Assembly: GCA_911728435.2 (NCBI GenBank)
Contig: OU452203.1
Location: 16,265,651-16,329,650 of the forward strand
DNA length: 64,000 nt
Source of the DNA: Apoderus coryli
Taxonomy: Eukaryota > Arthropoda > Insecta > Coleoptera > Attelabidae
Direction of reading: 5' to 3'
Part shown: piece after piece, positions 22,668-34,914 of the stretch
Layout of the letters: each line of letters opens with the position of its first letter
Position numbering within the stretch: the first letter of the stretch is position 1
The notes under the pieces: generated by a model
The model's input: only the letters and a program-made list of their open reading frames with translations
What the model was told of the DNA's origin: nothing
Database searches by the model: none
Position numbers and translations under genes: made by a program

Positions 22668-22755
22668 ATCATATCAGAGAATTTTCATGTGGGATGATGT
22701 ATTACCGAACTTTTCATTTGGATGTCAAGAGGGATGCACTCTATGTCGGAGCAAT
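22668..22755 (+). CDS. Sema2a: Semaphorin-2A-like internal exon (start of Sema domain)
   Basis: The 88-bp exon encodes (D)HIREFSCGMMYYRTFHLD and VKRDALYVGA(M). It is preceded by a pyrimidine-rich acceptor (tttcctttctgttacag) and followed by gtaagt, entering in phase 1 and leaving in phase 2. Insect class 2 semaphorins carry 'D-H-V-R-E-F-x-C-G-x-L-Y-Y-R-T-F-x-x-x-x-x-R-D-x-L-Y-V-G-A-M-D' at exactly this place, the first strands of the seven-bladed Sema propeller. Sema-2a is a secreted axon-guidance ligand for plexin B. Substitutions are conservative and there is no stop or frameshift, unlike every transposon relic here, so I take it as functional. Neighbouring exons were not found in the window. 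The closely related Sema-2b cannot be excluded from 29 residues. Confidence 0.9.
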
Positions 22756-23372
22756 GTAAGTGTAAATTTTTATTTTTTTGTTTTGTATAAATGTATATAT
22801 AACCAAAATAAAAAAAAAGGTATATCTATCTATTCGGAAAACATCAGTCGATTCATCATCAGTAATGCTTTCCAATAATTATTATGGGAAAATACTTTTC
22901 ATAACCTCGACGAAACAAAACACCAACATAAAAGTTCAGGATGAGTATGTAGTCGGGGCATATATAATAAAAGCATCTCTATATATTGCGAAAGCCAAGC
23001 ATTTTCCAATAAATTAACGGTCATCCCTTAAATATTCAACGAACAATTTATGCTTTTTAATTTTCACGGAGCGCAGCACACGAAAAAAAAAAAAAACAAC
23101 CGTCCGAAAGCACGTGATCTCTTTTAATTAATTGCCTTTTTACTACAAATAAAAGGCTTCGCATAGTTAGACTAGAGGGTTGGGTGCTCCCTTTAAGGAA
23201 AGGGTTAGTGCATATAAAGCTAAAAAATTTATTAAATACTTCTTTTATATCCAAGGCTAATGACGAAAAATATATATATGAGTGTACGTTAATGATTAAT
23301 TTTAGCATTGGTCATTAGTCTAATTAAAAAGGACATTAACTTTCAGTTAACACAGAATACTGAATTACTATT
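22756..23372 (+). other. Start of the intron downstream of the Sema exon
   Basis: Begins with the donor gtaagt at 22756. The rest is AT-rich with no feature I can name. Confidence 0.6.
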
Positions 23373-23904
23373 TATACAAGGTGTTACAGATTGCTAATGT
23401 AAGAATAATTAAAGGCAGATTCTACATTAAAAAATTTGCAAAAAAGTTCATATAAACGCACAGGTCCGACAATGTCTCGTTTTAAAACTTAAATAAATAC
23501 TGGATTTTTAAAAAATTAGTAACACCTTCTTAAAGTTCTGTTTCTAAAGTGTCTCCTACTTTTTCGCTCTTGAAATCATTATTTTTTTAATTATTGCAAT
23601 AGGCCATTTATAATTTTTATTTCGATAATGGTGCATCAGAGGGTAAAACCCAAGAGACACTTTTTAACCACAATTAATATGGATTTAAGACGGTCATAAT
23701 AGTTTTTGAAAAAAAACAGTAGCGTACAGTTTTTTTTAGCTAAAGATATTGAACTATTTGAGAGACACAAAAGTTTATCATGTATCATGAAAATACAGCA
23801 TTTCCGACTTTCTTTCATATTTTTTGATGTAGGTAGACTCTGTCCTAAATATGTAGAATCTGACTTTAAATTATCCTTACAACATTCTATAACACCCTGT
23901 ATAT
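23373..23904. mobile_element. MITE-like element with 'TATACAGGGTGTTA' TIRs
   Basis: Left end TATACAAGGTGTTACAGATT and right end (read inward) TATACAGGGTGTTATAGAAT continue as similar sequence (AAGGATAATTTAAAGTCAGA on the right, AAGAATAATTAAAGGCAGAT on the left, both then TTCTACAT). This makes terminal inverted repeats of about 60 bp around a non-coding interior. TA target duplications, usual for Tc1/mariner-type elements, are consistent with both ends. Confidence 0.85.
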
Positions 23905-24194
23905 TTGTAATTACGCGAGTTGTTGAGCGTAATATAGGAACAGTTTTGTAACAATTTATATCTAAACTTAAGCCAAAACTTGTACATAATCTGAATTTGA
24001 GAAATGATCTACAAAAAGAGAAAACTTTAAAGATTAAAAAAAAAAACTGTTTGTGTTAAGGTGTAATTTCTTAGTTGTTTAATTCACTGAACCGAAAAGG
24101 TACGTGATATTAATAAAAATGTGCTTCAAATCAATGAACGTCATTAAATTTGAGGCGATGATGGGTGACATTAATACAATAAACGTTCGTACAT

Positions 24195-24495
24195 TAATTC
24201 AGTAGCTTTGGGGAGTCTGCTGTGTCTCTACTCGGAACATATTTGAATGATAGAAGTCAGGTTGTCATTTTGGGAACGGCAGTGTCTGGGCCCAGGACAT
24301 TGCGTAGTGGTGTGCCGCAGGGCATCCAGGAATCATTGCCTTTTTTTATGTATCAGGGTTTTTGTTGTTGTTATTATTATGCAGTTATCTTTAGTATTGT
24401 TAATATGTTAAGCTAGGAGGCTGTGCATCGACTTCGCCTTTTGTGAAACTTTTCTAAGTTCTCAATAAAGTCATTTATTATATTATTATTATTAA
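24195..24495 (+). pseudogene. LINE reverse transcriptase fragment joined to a LINE 3' tail
   Basis: FGESAVSLLGTYLNDRSQVV then ILGTAVSGPRTLRSGVPQG (about 24208-24327) is the block before and including the conserved 'G-V-P-Q-G-S' of the reverse transcriptase. The sequence then breaks off and passes into a 3'-UTR-like stretch ending AATAAAGTCATTTATTATAT followed by (TTA)n at about 24480-24494. The catalytic YADD and everything after it are deleted, so the copy has lost most of ORF2 between two retained ends. Confidence 0.8.
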
Positions 24496-25424
24496 TCAAA
24501 ATAACAGGTTTTTAAGTAAACAGTGTGCGCCTTTAGAATAGACTTATAGAACCCATACGGTTGAATTGCAGATTTTCTTCCTTTAAGGTTTATTATATGT
24601 TCTTCTATTTCTTGAACTGTTTTAGCACAAAATAAAAAAGATTCTTGAGAGTCTTTTATTGTGCACTTTAAATGGCTTATCTTTCCACTGGCACCTTTGG
24701 AACATAGCTTAGCGGATAGCACTAAATATCCATGAAGAGCCCATAAAATTTCTCCCCTCGTATTGGCGGGTTTTCAACATTACAAAGGAATACCGCCCTG
24801 GGTTTTTTTTCGTTTTAAACTGACTTTAGTTTTGTACTTTACTTAATGGTATTTATATAAAAGGATTACTACTTACCTTATATTTCTACATTTGTTGTAT
24901 TATTTGGGAACAAATTTTAAAAATAGATTTAGGAACACACTTCACTTTTCAACTGTATACATTTAACTAAACAAAACAAAAAGGACGCGAAAACAAAATT
25001 TCTATGAGAATGTCATAATGTCAATGTTTTGAGTATTCAGTCTATGGTCCGGATGCATTGATTTGCGCGTGTTATTCAGAATTTAACGGTTAGGTTCGTA
25101 AAATTAATGCTTAGCATCCATTGAATCAACGATGATCGTTTATTGGTTTTTATGTTCGCTGTTCGTAGGTGTATGATATACAAATAATTGTGTTAAAGGC
25201 GAAGAGCATAAATTAATAAATTGAAGCAATAAATTGATAAAAAAGAAAACATAAATTTTCGATGTCTTGCATTTATTGATTAATGTTTCATCGTACATTG
25301 TTTCTATGTATGAAATTAACAATCTATGATCAAAATTCATTGTAACAGTGGCCAATTCATAATATAAATGTTCAAAATATTGATAACAACCATTAATTGA
25401 TTTTACGTACAATATTTTTTTCAG
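24496..25424. other. No recognisable feature
   Basis: The frames 24492-24722 (-) and 25140-25412 (-) are open but unassigned. Confidence 0.35.
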
Positions 25425-25943
25425 TGTTTAGTGAAAGAGGATGTGGATTGGACATTTTTGAAGAAAAAAATGGTACGCCACTGTTTTTCCATAAAATAAA
25501 AATTCGTTGTGGAATCCCGTATCACTTCTGAACAAATTTGGTCTTTGATTTCCTCTCGTCCAATGCACGGTGTTCGCTAAGAAAATATATTAAAAGCAAT
25601 TATGAAATTCTAAAAAATGTTTACGCACCACCGATTTGACTCTGCAGACAAATGAATTTTACTTTTTTTAGCGAGACCTGTGCATCGGACAAGAGAAAAT
25701 CAAGAGACCAAATTTGCTCAGAAATGAATCGGGATTCCAAAACGATTTTTGTTTTAGGAGAAAACAGTGGCGTACCATTTTTGCACATCCCACACATCAC
25801 AAAATGCTTCTTGATGTTGCGTATCAAATTTGACAATGATATCTGAAGCGGTATTACTAATAATAAACCCTATATTTTTCTTAAAATTGCCCTAAGAATC
25901 GCCTCCTTAAATATTTGATATTACTTAAGAAACACCCTGTATA
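25425..25943. mobile_element. Foldback element with internal inverted arms
   Basis: 25466-25583 and 25662-25782 are inverted copies of about 120 bp (both contain TGGTACGCCACTGTTTT and, further in, GGAATCCCG, CAAATTTGGTCT, GATTT-CTC and TCGTCCAATGCAC-like words). The right side extends to a typical terminal TATACAGGGTGTTTCTTAAG (read inward from 25943). The matching left terminus is missing or unrecognisable, so the left edge is approximate. Confidence 0.7.
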
Positions 25944-28137
25944 TCAATCCATAAGAGCGAAGCAATTAGAATTTTGATATTGTGTAACATGAAACAGTAA
26001 ATCTAGGCTCTGGACGATCCGTATTATATGTGTGTCTGCCGAAACAGCGACCACAGGGAAAAATGAGATGAGACCGAGTACTTGTTCATCTCAAGTGCAA
26101 ATAAAGGGGAAGCAAAAACAGAGAGACTGCAAAAAACTGAGGCAAACAATGTCGTGCTAAGCAAGACAATGAGCTCTCACCGCACGTAAATTGAAAGTCC
26201 GTACTTGTTTTTCACACCTAAACCGTCATCATACTACATAAAACACCTCAAATGAAAAGAACAATTGCATTCATGGTTTAAAACATTCTGTATACAATGG
26301 GGGTTTGTAATCATAAGGGCTATTCATACACATCTATTTTGTTGTCTGGGTTTGTTCGATATCGTGTTTGAAGTAGTTTGTGAATCTGGTGTGTTTTAGT
26401 TAGATTATGTACTTTTGACTGAGAGATTTTGAAATTATAAAGTTTTTTTATTGATTGACATATATACAGGGAGTTCTACTGGGATCAATCGTGTCATATT
26501 TGGAATAACAGATATCGAGTACACTTGAATCCAAATAATCTTTTTCAGAGTTGTTGATACAGCTATCTGCATGATCAAGAAGCATCTAGAAAGAGTCATT
26601 CGACTCCTCACAAGGAGTACCTTTGGTCGACGACTTTTGAATAGGCGAATTATGATGGTTAAACTTCAATTTTTGATAACAAAAATCGCTGATCAATAAA
26701 AGTAAAGTGAGCAAATGGGCACAATTAAATTAAGCAATAATCATGATATTCTGACCAAACCCACAAATGCATGAGCAAATAACATAGAGTCCAGCTAAAT
26801 GATGTGTTTTCATGAATTTGCTTCGAGTTGATATTTCTAAATGGTTTTTTTAAATTCGGGTCATCTCACTGCTTCCATTTGATACTTTATTGCTTTGTTT
26901 GGTTGTATACGTCTTCAGTGACAGCGTAGCTAGAATTTTCGAAAAAAGTAGACCTTCGTTTTTAAATCCAATTTTGTGACAAAGCAACATCTGATATTTA
27001 TCAAATTATCTCTGAAACCAATAATTTTAACGACTTTTATGAAGGATAACAAAATGTTTGTAAATATATTGTTCTAAAAAAAGGTAGTCTTGACGTCATT
27101 GCCGTAGGTACAAAAAATTGGGAGGTAGAGAGTACAAAACCCCTGTCATGTAATTGAAGTAACACGGTTTTTTAACTTCTTCTTGAAAACATGCGGCTAA
27201 AATTGTAATATTGATGTGCCAAGTTTCATATAAATGCGATGATTAGAACACGCAAGTCATTAGGAAAAAACTTTGACACCCAATATATCAGACATGGAGC
27301 CGTAAAACTGAAAATGGCATAAGAAGAGTGCAATTCATTTTGCTCAAGGAATCTGTAGTCAGTGGATTGACGCATTTTTTGGGACACCCTGTGTAATGCG
27401 ACATTTTCGAATCTCTCAATACATACTTATAAAAATACAGATTAGAAAATGATTTCAGCTCCCCTTCTATGAAGATGTCTATCTTATTTTAAAATTCATG
27501 AATGCAATTGATTTAGATGTTCATCGTTATTTGATGATGAAGTAGGGACTATTGCTGAAGGGCGACGAAGTATTTTAAGTGCACGCATTTTCATAGAAAC
27601 TTTTATTACTCTAATATAAATTATATAAGTCAGATACTATGCAAATTTTCGACTGTTCAAAACATTGCTTTAAGTGTGTTTAATTCAGTCCAGATTTTTC
27701 TTTCGCAGCTTCATTAAATCTTATTTATTTTAATGCATAAGTATTTAACGTTGATATTTCATTAGAATTGAATTTGAACATAAACGGACTGAACATTACG
27801 TTAAAACATGAAATCAAATCAGGAGCATAACAATATTTATACCATAAATAAACTTGAAAAGCTTCTTTTATTTTTTTTGTAAATTAAAGTTTTTTTGAGG
27901 AATTCTATTTGTAACAATGTATAAATATTTAAATTCCCGTGCCTGAATACACTGTTATGTTTACGTGATGTTGTGTATTATACCACAGAGGATGGAATAA
28001 TTATGTTCCGAAACATGTATGGCTAAATTTCTCTTTCAGCAGTTTAAACATATGTATAAAGAATTTTGTGAAGCAGACGTCGTTTCATTTACAAAACGTC
28101 AATTTGTTTGACTATCCTGACTTAGGTTCCTAGGATT
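25944..28137. other. Non-coding stretch with isolated transposon ends
   Basis: A plus-oriented end-like word TATACAGGGAGTTCTACTGG occurs at about 26463 and an inward-facing end (TTGGGACACCCTGTGTAATG) at about 27380-27399. They do not match each other beyond the terminal bases, so I do not join them into one element. No coding similarity seen. Confidence 0.45.
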
Positions 28138-28670
28138 TTACGCAAATCGAGTGATTGAGTTGCCATTCTTAGGGCCCCTGTGAGCCAATGCACTGATCCT
28201 CCACATCAAGGTCAACTGCTGTTGTACAGCTTTAGTTGAACGTGTTGGAGGACCATTCAGCTGATGCCAACTGTTTGCTCTGTAACGTGGAGGTAGCCTA
28301 TTTTGGAAATAACGAAATCTGAGTCTCCAGATATCAAGCCCCATTCAAAGTTTCAGCGTGCACTTCTTATACCGCTTTATTGTCCATAACTAGACAAAAA
28401 ACATTAAAACTAAAGTGGTCATGTTGATTATGTTGCTGACCAGTGATTATTTAGGTGATTTATAATTCCTTGCCTTCTGAATTTTAATTGATCCGTGTAC
28501 ATAATCTTATCAAGAAATCTAGGATCTTGCACATTGTCCCGCAGAAGTCGTGCCTCATCAGCATGACCTAATATCTCCACAGTTATCTTAAGAAACGATG
28601 CATTCTATGTGGATTGATGCTCTTCAAATGAATTTGAATCTCACACTCCGAGTTGCTATAGACCAAGCTC
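28138..28670 (-). pseudogene. DDE/D transposase relic, heavily decayed
   Basis: Minus-strand blocks in order are TPRQIHRELGL (helix-turn-helix, about 28665), LRDNVQDPRFLDKIMYTDQL and KFRRQGIINHLNNHWSA (first catalytic Asp in MYTDQLKF, about 28550-28445), LPPRYRANSWHQLNGPPTRS (about 28300-28240) and the degenerate counterpart of 'W-I-G-x-x-G-P-x-E-W-x-x-x-S-x-D-L' (about 28200-28140). Spacing and order match the 'DPRFL-x-x-I-L-F-T-D-E-A-x-F' insect transposases. Several stops and frameshifts; the second Asp block is only a trace. Confidence 0.7.
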
Positions 28671-29696
28671 TCTGTGAATTTGCCTGGGAGTCATTATTGG
28701 TAGGTCCAGATGGAAACATGGAGAAAATTGTATAAATACGTTTAAGAACAGTCAAAGCGGTCTATGTAGAATTAAATTGTAGATTTTCCAACTGCTATGA
28801 TGTACTTAATTATTCATTAAATTTTGAACACCATGTTTATGAAAATATCACTCATGAAATTTCCTCAGGAATCCAAAAATTAAATAAAATGTGGCGGAGT
28901 GGGGGTGTTATATTTAAAATAAGCAAGATAATGACGACTTCTCTGGTATAATCGGAACGACCTTGAAGTTTTTTCTCACGTTGAAGACCTCCTAACGAAT
29001 AAAATATTCTCAAACTAAACTGTTTTTGGCATTTCACAGTCACTTTAATTGGAAACATCTTGAGTTAAAAAATAGGATGATTTGCTAGTTGATTTTTGAT
29101 ATTGGATAATTTATCATTGCTATGAAATCCGTGGCTAATTGAAACTCCTAAGCTTCGACTGATAAAAGCGTTTATTTTTGTAAATTGAAAGCGGAAGCAA
29201 GCTGTCAAAATCGACGTGACAAAAATTGATTATATCAAGTTCTTGTGCCGTTTTAGGCAGGGTTAAATAAATGGCATTTTAATTCAGCTTTTCCTTTCCA
29301 TCTCACATTTCACTTTTATCAGATGGTAATATAACAATGTGCTCTGTCTGAATTTGTTTTTAGATATTATTTTTCTAGCGATAAGCCCTTGTGAATGGCA
29401 CATAAGAAGTTTTGACAATTGCATGCGATCGGGGCACCGACTTGATGGTATTATAGGGGTGCGAGAATAAATAGGCTTATGTATGGGTTTCGTGTGTTCT
29501 TTCCTTTATACCTACGTGTATCATGAAAGTGAAATTTTTTGGGGAAAGCTAAGGAAATAATAATGTAAATCAGCTGACGGTAAACATTATCTGCACGTAA
29601 TGTTTGACAATATCCCTATTTAATTAAACGGAGTATTTTTGATCAGGTATTAATGTGTTTACTGTAATTATATAAAATATGTGCAATTCGCGTGTT
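28671..29696. other. No recognisable feature
   Basis: AT-rich; nothing supportable seen. Confidence 0.4.
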
Positions 29697-29812
29697 TTCT
29701 CCACTCTGCTCCAGCAAAACTGTATATTTGGCTACGTTGAGTTCCAAGTCACTGGTTTCTGTTTACATTATTACATAAAATACGTGGCCTAATAAAATAA
29801 GTGTTTTTATGA
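29697..29812 (-). repeat. Dispersed repeat A, copy in reverse orientation
   Basis: Its reverse complement contains TAATAATGTAAACAGAAACC, GGAACTCAACGTAGCCAAAT and ATACAGTTTT, aligning with 16580-16675 (TAATAATGTAAACACGGAAA, GGAACTCGACGTTGCCAAAT, ATACTGTTTC). Confidence 0.75.
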
Positions 29813-29918
29813 AAACTTGTTATTTCATTTGACCTGTAGCAAAAACTGTGAGAAAGAGGTGAATGATATGTTGTGTTAGGTGAAACGGAATTAAAAAATG
29901 AATCAAATTAACTTGAAA

Positions 29919-30186
29919 TATACTGGGTGCTATATTTAAATTTATATATCTGAACTAGGACCCTAATAAGTACGTCACTGCATTACTATTTACCGTACCT
30001 ATTGAAGCTTCTTTACCAGTTTTAGTTATTTGTTAAAATAAGTTATTTGATAGAGTAAAATTTTCAAAATCCATCTGTATTTCGAAAATTAAACAACTTA
30101 TGAAAACTGTATCGCTCATCATTAGTGTTATCTAATGACACCCTGAATAATAACTTTTCCATGTCGAGTTTGTAACACCCTGTATA
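29919..30186. mobile_element. Short MITE-like element
   Basis: Left TATACTGGGTGCTATATTTA and right (inward) TATACAGGGTGTTACAAACT share about 15 terminal bases, with TA on both sides, around 240 bp of non-coding AT-rich sequence. An additional inward end-like word (GACACCCTGAATAATAAC) lies 45 bp inside the right end. Confidence 0.55.
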
Positions 30187-31469
30187 TCCATTGCAGAAGT
30201 TTAGAGTTACAATCCTAAATTTTGCCTGTCTGAGGTCTGCACACTATAAGAGCTTTTGTTGCTTTGCTAGCTGATCCATATAAGTAAACTATCCAGGTTA
30301 ATTATTTGCTGACCTTATGCTCAGCTTCACTGACGCACACCATTATTCGGTTGCTTGGAGGAGGTCTCTTTGTCTTTTATATCACATAAGATGCTCTCAA
30401 ATTTGCCTCCGCCTATTATGACTATATCACTAAGCTCCACGCCAGTGGTTCTGATTGTGGTGGTTTGGTCACCTCTCGTTGTCTCAGCTGTTCTCGTGGT
30501 TATCATCTAATGATGGTTGGTTCCCTCCCTCTTTGACGGATATTTGAGCTGATACAGAGCGAATGGTTTCTGTTGCTTTGTCTGCAAACTGAGTTCCACC
30601 TTTCCTTTATAGTTTTAATCTTAAGATTACGGAAGGAAGGTATTCAGTGCAAAAGACTAAATAATACTCAAGATATATGTTGAGGTGTAATAACCTTGCC
30701 ATTCAAATTTTATGCTACAACAAATCGTGTTTGTTAAGCGCCAACAAAGCGAAATCATTAAAATATTATGTTGGGAAATACAGCATACCAATAACACTAA
30801 TTCCGACCATTATTAGCGTCCTTAAATACACCAAAACCACATAATTTTCACTGCCTATAAAGAGGAACTAATACTAAACAACCCTCCCGCTGTGGCCGGG
30901 TTTCAATTTTATTTATAAAACCGTTTTTATCAGCTATAAAATGCGAAAAGGGAAGAAGTTTCTTTAATGAAGCCAGGTGTATCTCATCAGACAATCTGTT
31001 ATGAGTTTAGGTGGTGTGGGGCATAGTGGTACGTGTTGGTGCCAAGCTATTATCTTCTCCTATCCGGATATTTAAAGGGAAAGTGAACGGAAATGAGATA
31101 CTGTCTTGTATAGAGGGTTGGTTAGATGTATGTACAACACATATATTATCATTCAACGCGCTTTTCTAATGCCAATTTCAAAGAGATATTTTTTTTTTTG
31201 CTTATGATATTAAATAACAGATTCGTACTTAAATGAGCTTTGTGCTTTTGATGTTTTACACTGATTTGTTAGTGGGGCTTCTGGTTCGCTTAATTATGGA
31301 GATAGAAAAAAAGGGTGTAACCCGTTATAATCTTAAATAATTCTAAAAGAATCGCATAATAAAAAAAATTACCTAACCTTACCTTTTTAATGGAATATAA
31401 GGTAAGATTGATTAAAATAACAGTCACTTTTCTCTTGTTTTCAAAAATATAGCATAAGCAAGCCGTACC
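30187..31469. other. No recognisable feature
   Basis: The less AT-rich part around 30230-30600 may be an old transposon, but no frame gives a motif I can identify. Confidence 0.35.
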
Positions 31470-31655
31470 TATATCTTTATGGACATATTGTAAAACATCT
31501 TGTTTACATCGATAAACTCGAAACGATAGAAGCTTTGGAAGCCAACATAACCAGGAATTCTGGCCCATATGCGTGAAAAGTGGTCGAAAGTTGAACCCAC
31601 ACAATGGACCGTTAGTCGTGGGCAATATTTGAAACGGTTAATGATCTAAACCAAA
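31470..31655 (+). pseudogene. DDE/D transposase C-terminal fragment
   Basis: The plus strand reads YGHIVKHLVYIDKLETIEAL then EANI, and after a frame change LAHMREKWSKVEPTQWTVSR followed by GQYLKRLMI*. This is the end of insect transposases after the third acidic residue ('W-G-x-x-K-x-x-V-Y-x-x-x-P-x-T-I-x-x-L-x-x-x-I' then '...V-x-x-x-W-x-x-R...S-R-G-x-x-L'). Only this tail remains. The overlapping 111-codon minus-strand frame is its shadow. Confidence 0.65.
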
Positions 31656-31779
31656 GTAGCGCCTCAAATAAAGATTTTCCCTCTACGTTGTATTATACAG
31701 TTATAGGGAAACCTTTATCCTTATATTCAATCAATGGGTAAGTCCCAAAAGATGGTCGTTGAGTTTTCCGGCTGACTTT

Positions 31780-32370
31780 GTGACCTTAAAGACCTTGGGT
31801 CGTGGTGTGCTATTTTATGCGTTTACCTGGAGCCCTGCATGGACTCAGGTTCATAATGATGAACCCAAATTTCGTCTCCATTAACAATCCAGGCGAGCAT
31901 ACCACCCTCTCTTCACTAGAGAGGTCTAAAAATGCAGGAAAACATTCGACGAGCTGTTGTTTTTGAGGTGGCAACAGCATTCTCGAGACCCATCTTTCAC
32001 TGACCTTTGTCATGCCAAGATGATCATGCAGAATTTTCAAAATGGTTTTATCGGGTACTCCAACCATTTCTGCGACTTGTTTCGTCTTCAGTCGAGCATC
32101 TTCCAGTATAATTTTCGATTTTTGTTTAACAACGGCGGGTGTGATCACTTGGATAGGTCGCCCATCAGAGAGTCGTTTTCAAATGATTCCCTCCCTTGCT
32201 TAATAATTCTATGCCAACTTGTAAACCATTGTTTTTCCTGGGCAACATTCCCCGTGAACCGATGCTAAGTTTTTCATAATAGTTTGAACAGATTTTCCTT
32301 GGTTACTCAGGAGCTTTATAACGGTGCGATGTTCGATTGAGTTGCTTTTATAGTACGATTTCTTTTTCGT
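31780..32370 (-). pseudogene. mariner transposase, N-terminal and central part
   Basis: From about 32360 down: IEHRTVIKLLSNQGKSVQTI, MKNLASVHGECCPGKTMVYK, WHRIIKQGRESFEND and RPIQVITPAVVKQKSKIILE, then DARLKTKQVAEMVGVPDKTI, LKILHDHLGMTKVSERWVSR, FPAFLDLSSEERV and the region of the first catalytic Asp (out of frame), followed by NLSPCRAPGKRIK in place of 'Y-E-P-E-S-K'. This is a classical mariner layout: two helix-turn-helix motifs, the linker and the start of the DD34D core. Frameshifts lie near 32150-32250 and 31850. The remaining catalytic half is unrecognisable below 31780. Confidence 0.85.
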
Positions 32371-32949
32371 CCCAAACTATTGCCAGCTCGTATTTACCTT
32401 AAGAAACAACAATACTGAATGGATTCTTGAAATTAATTATCCTAAAACAGTGCAGTCTTCGAGTTACCTTTTCTCTATTATTTTTTTTTTAGAGACAGCT
32501 CTATAAACTCTCCTGTTCCAAATATAAATCCATATTATATTAAATTAAGCTGGTTTTGAACAAAAACTATGTAGGGTGTTAAAATAGAAAGGACAAAAAA
32601 ACGTTCACCCTTCTCCGATGCTGTAAGTTCTCTAAATAGTTCTTTACAATGAAACGTGAATGAATAGTAATCCTCTTCTCTGATAACCAGTTTCATGTAA
32701 TGAGATTATTACTGGTAAAAGAAGAAAAGGTCTGATTTTCTCTGGTGTGACAAAAGTAGTAATTTTGTCGAAGTAAATTGGAACAACTCGGATGACTGAA
32801 TTGACGAATGTTATCTATACGAGGTGTGGATACAAAATAAGAGATTATTTTTGAATTTCTCTTTCAATTTATCTGTACCTGCTTTGCGTTCTGGGAATTG
32901 AATGACGCGTTTTGCTTATTCGTCAAGCATTAATCGACAAATTTAAAAA
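32371..32949. other. No recognisable feature
   Basis: A TATGTAGGGTGTTAAAATAG word near 32570 resembles the common transposon end but has no partner. Confidence 0.35.
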
Positions 32950-33245
32950 ATTTACTTGACGAGGATCCCATCATTTGTATGCCGAGGACTTCAAGATATA
33001 CTCGGTCATTGATAGTGCACATGATTGCTCTATTATTCAGGAAGACCTAAACAATATTGAAAAATGTTTTGCAGTTTCTTAGAGATCTTAGATCATCAAA
33101 TAAATAATAGCAGATCAAGTGACATATGTTGCTGCGAAATCTCATTTAAGTACCTGAAGTTTTTGGCAGCACGATCGCCACTGCCTGATGTCCTAATAAG
33201 TCTCTCGCATTTCTTAGTAAGCTTACTATTATTATTATTATTACG
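32950..33245 (+). pseudogene. LINE reverse transcriptase fragment and (TTA)n tail
   Basis: HHLYAEDFKIYSVIDSAHDC then SIIQEDLNNIEKCFAVS (about 32975-33080) is the catalytic 'Y/F-A-D-D-x-K-I-Y-x-x-V' block, with the first catalytic Asp changed to Glu, followed by the 'L-Q-x-D-L-x-x-I' helix. A short stretch then leads to (TTA)n at 33223-33242, the usual end of LINEs in this window. Everything between is lost. Confidence 0.75.
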
Positions 33246-34124
33246 AGTAGTTTATCAGCCGCCCGTGATGTTCTATAATCTAGAATTCACTTAAGTTTGG
33301 ATTTTTTGGAGTTCTCGATTTATCAAATTTTAAGCTTTACAGTTTGCGATTGAATACACATGAAAAACATTTATTTGATAGCATTCAATTAACACAAACG
33401 ATGGCTACTTGCTCACGCTCTGTAATTTCTGTAACCCCTAATCATTCATAATAATGTGTGTATTTACCCCAAATCTGACCATCGGTCTGTAACATATAAA
33501 TCACAAAAACTTTACAGTTTACATAAACTGCCATACACAGCAGTTAAATTTAATTTATAAAACGGACAGGTTCATTCGCGAAATTTTGTTGTTTGTTCAT
33601 TTACATACAACGAAAATGCCGAAAATTATGACCGTTTTTAAGTAAATTATTACTGGGTTTCTATAAATTAATTGCGCAACACTACACTCGGAAATATTAT
33701 TTGGTTAGAGCCCTTTTTATGTTTTATTGCGAAATGTTTTCCATTTTTATATAATTTTGCTGAGTAAGTTGCTTTTGGACATTTTTTATTATTTATGAGG
33801 AGGTTTTGACAACGAGTGTGATATTTGTTATTTTGTGATTCATACTTTTTTTTAATTGTTTATCATGTAGTGCTTTTATTGACATTTTTCGTCGATATGC
33901 AATATCATAATTTAGACAATAGTTGATTTATTTTTATGTGTACGACGTTTAAATGTACACATACCGCAATGGTCTAGGAATATTTGTATGATTAGTTTCA
34001 TTAAATTAAAATCGAGCACGAATCGATCTGCATAAAAAAATTCAAATTGTTGTTAGTTATGATCCTTTCTAAAAAATCCACGGAATCTAATCGTTCGTTT
34101 TCTTCTTCATTGGCATCTATATAA
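33246..34124. other. No recognisable feature
   Basis: AT-rich; nothing supportable. Confidence 0.4.
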
Positions 34125-34914
34125 TATACAGGGTGATCCAGTTTTATCCAGCAATATATAAAATTTAGATTCTACTGATCAAAATGAACAAATTTTGTTC
34201 TATAAACTTTTTTTCAATTCTTCACCGATTTCGAGATAATTATTGGCATTTACTGTTTTTTTAAGTTTTAAATATTTCTGAACACTGAACCTAAAATTTT
34301 CATAGAACTACACTTACCAGAATATATCATCTTATATCAACTGAAAGGCAATGAAATTCTCTTTCAAATCATGCTAAAGATAATGCTGTCAATTAACCCT
34401 CTGGGTCCATTTTTAAATGCCTTAAATTTGAAAACTGTAAATTTTTCAATGTTTCTCTCTCACTTCAAAAAATTTAGAAAAGCACTAAGTAGCAAAACTT
34501 GACAACTTATCAATATCTGAAAATCATGCTTGTCCTAAGAAGTTTTAATTGCAGTTAAAAAAAACATTGTTTTTTCACGCTACGTTTTTCTTATAAGGTT
34601 ATTGAATTTTTCCTTATTTTAAATTTTTTTAGATCGATATTTTTATGATTTTTAACCGGACATGACATTCCGGGACCACGCTTTGATAAAACACCCGTAC
34701 TTATTACTTTATAAAAATAATAGTACCTAACCAACAGAAATGCTACATGGCCCAAAAAAATCGAAGCTGTTAAGTTTTTGGTTAAATTTTTTTCTTATTT
34801 TGCCGGCTAAATCTATCTGTGGTTTAAAAATAAATAATTTATTTAGTTGCGATTTGATATCGTGTAGTAGTGAGTGCTTTTGAAATAGTTGGATTGGAAT
34901 TATTAACAATAGAA

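Noticed and set aside
30230..30600. Less AT-rich block thought to be a gene or LINE fragment
   Set aside because: No frame on either strand gave a motif I could identify.
31290..31625. 111-codon minus-strand open frame
   Set aside because: It is the shadow of the plus-strand transposase tail at 31470-31655 and its own sequence shows no family features.
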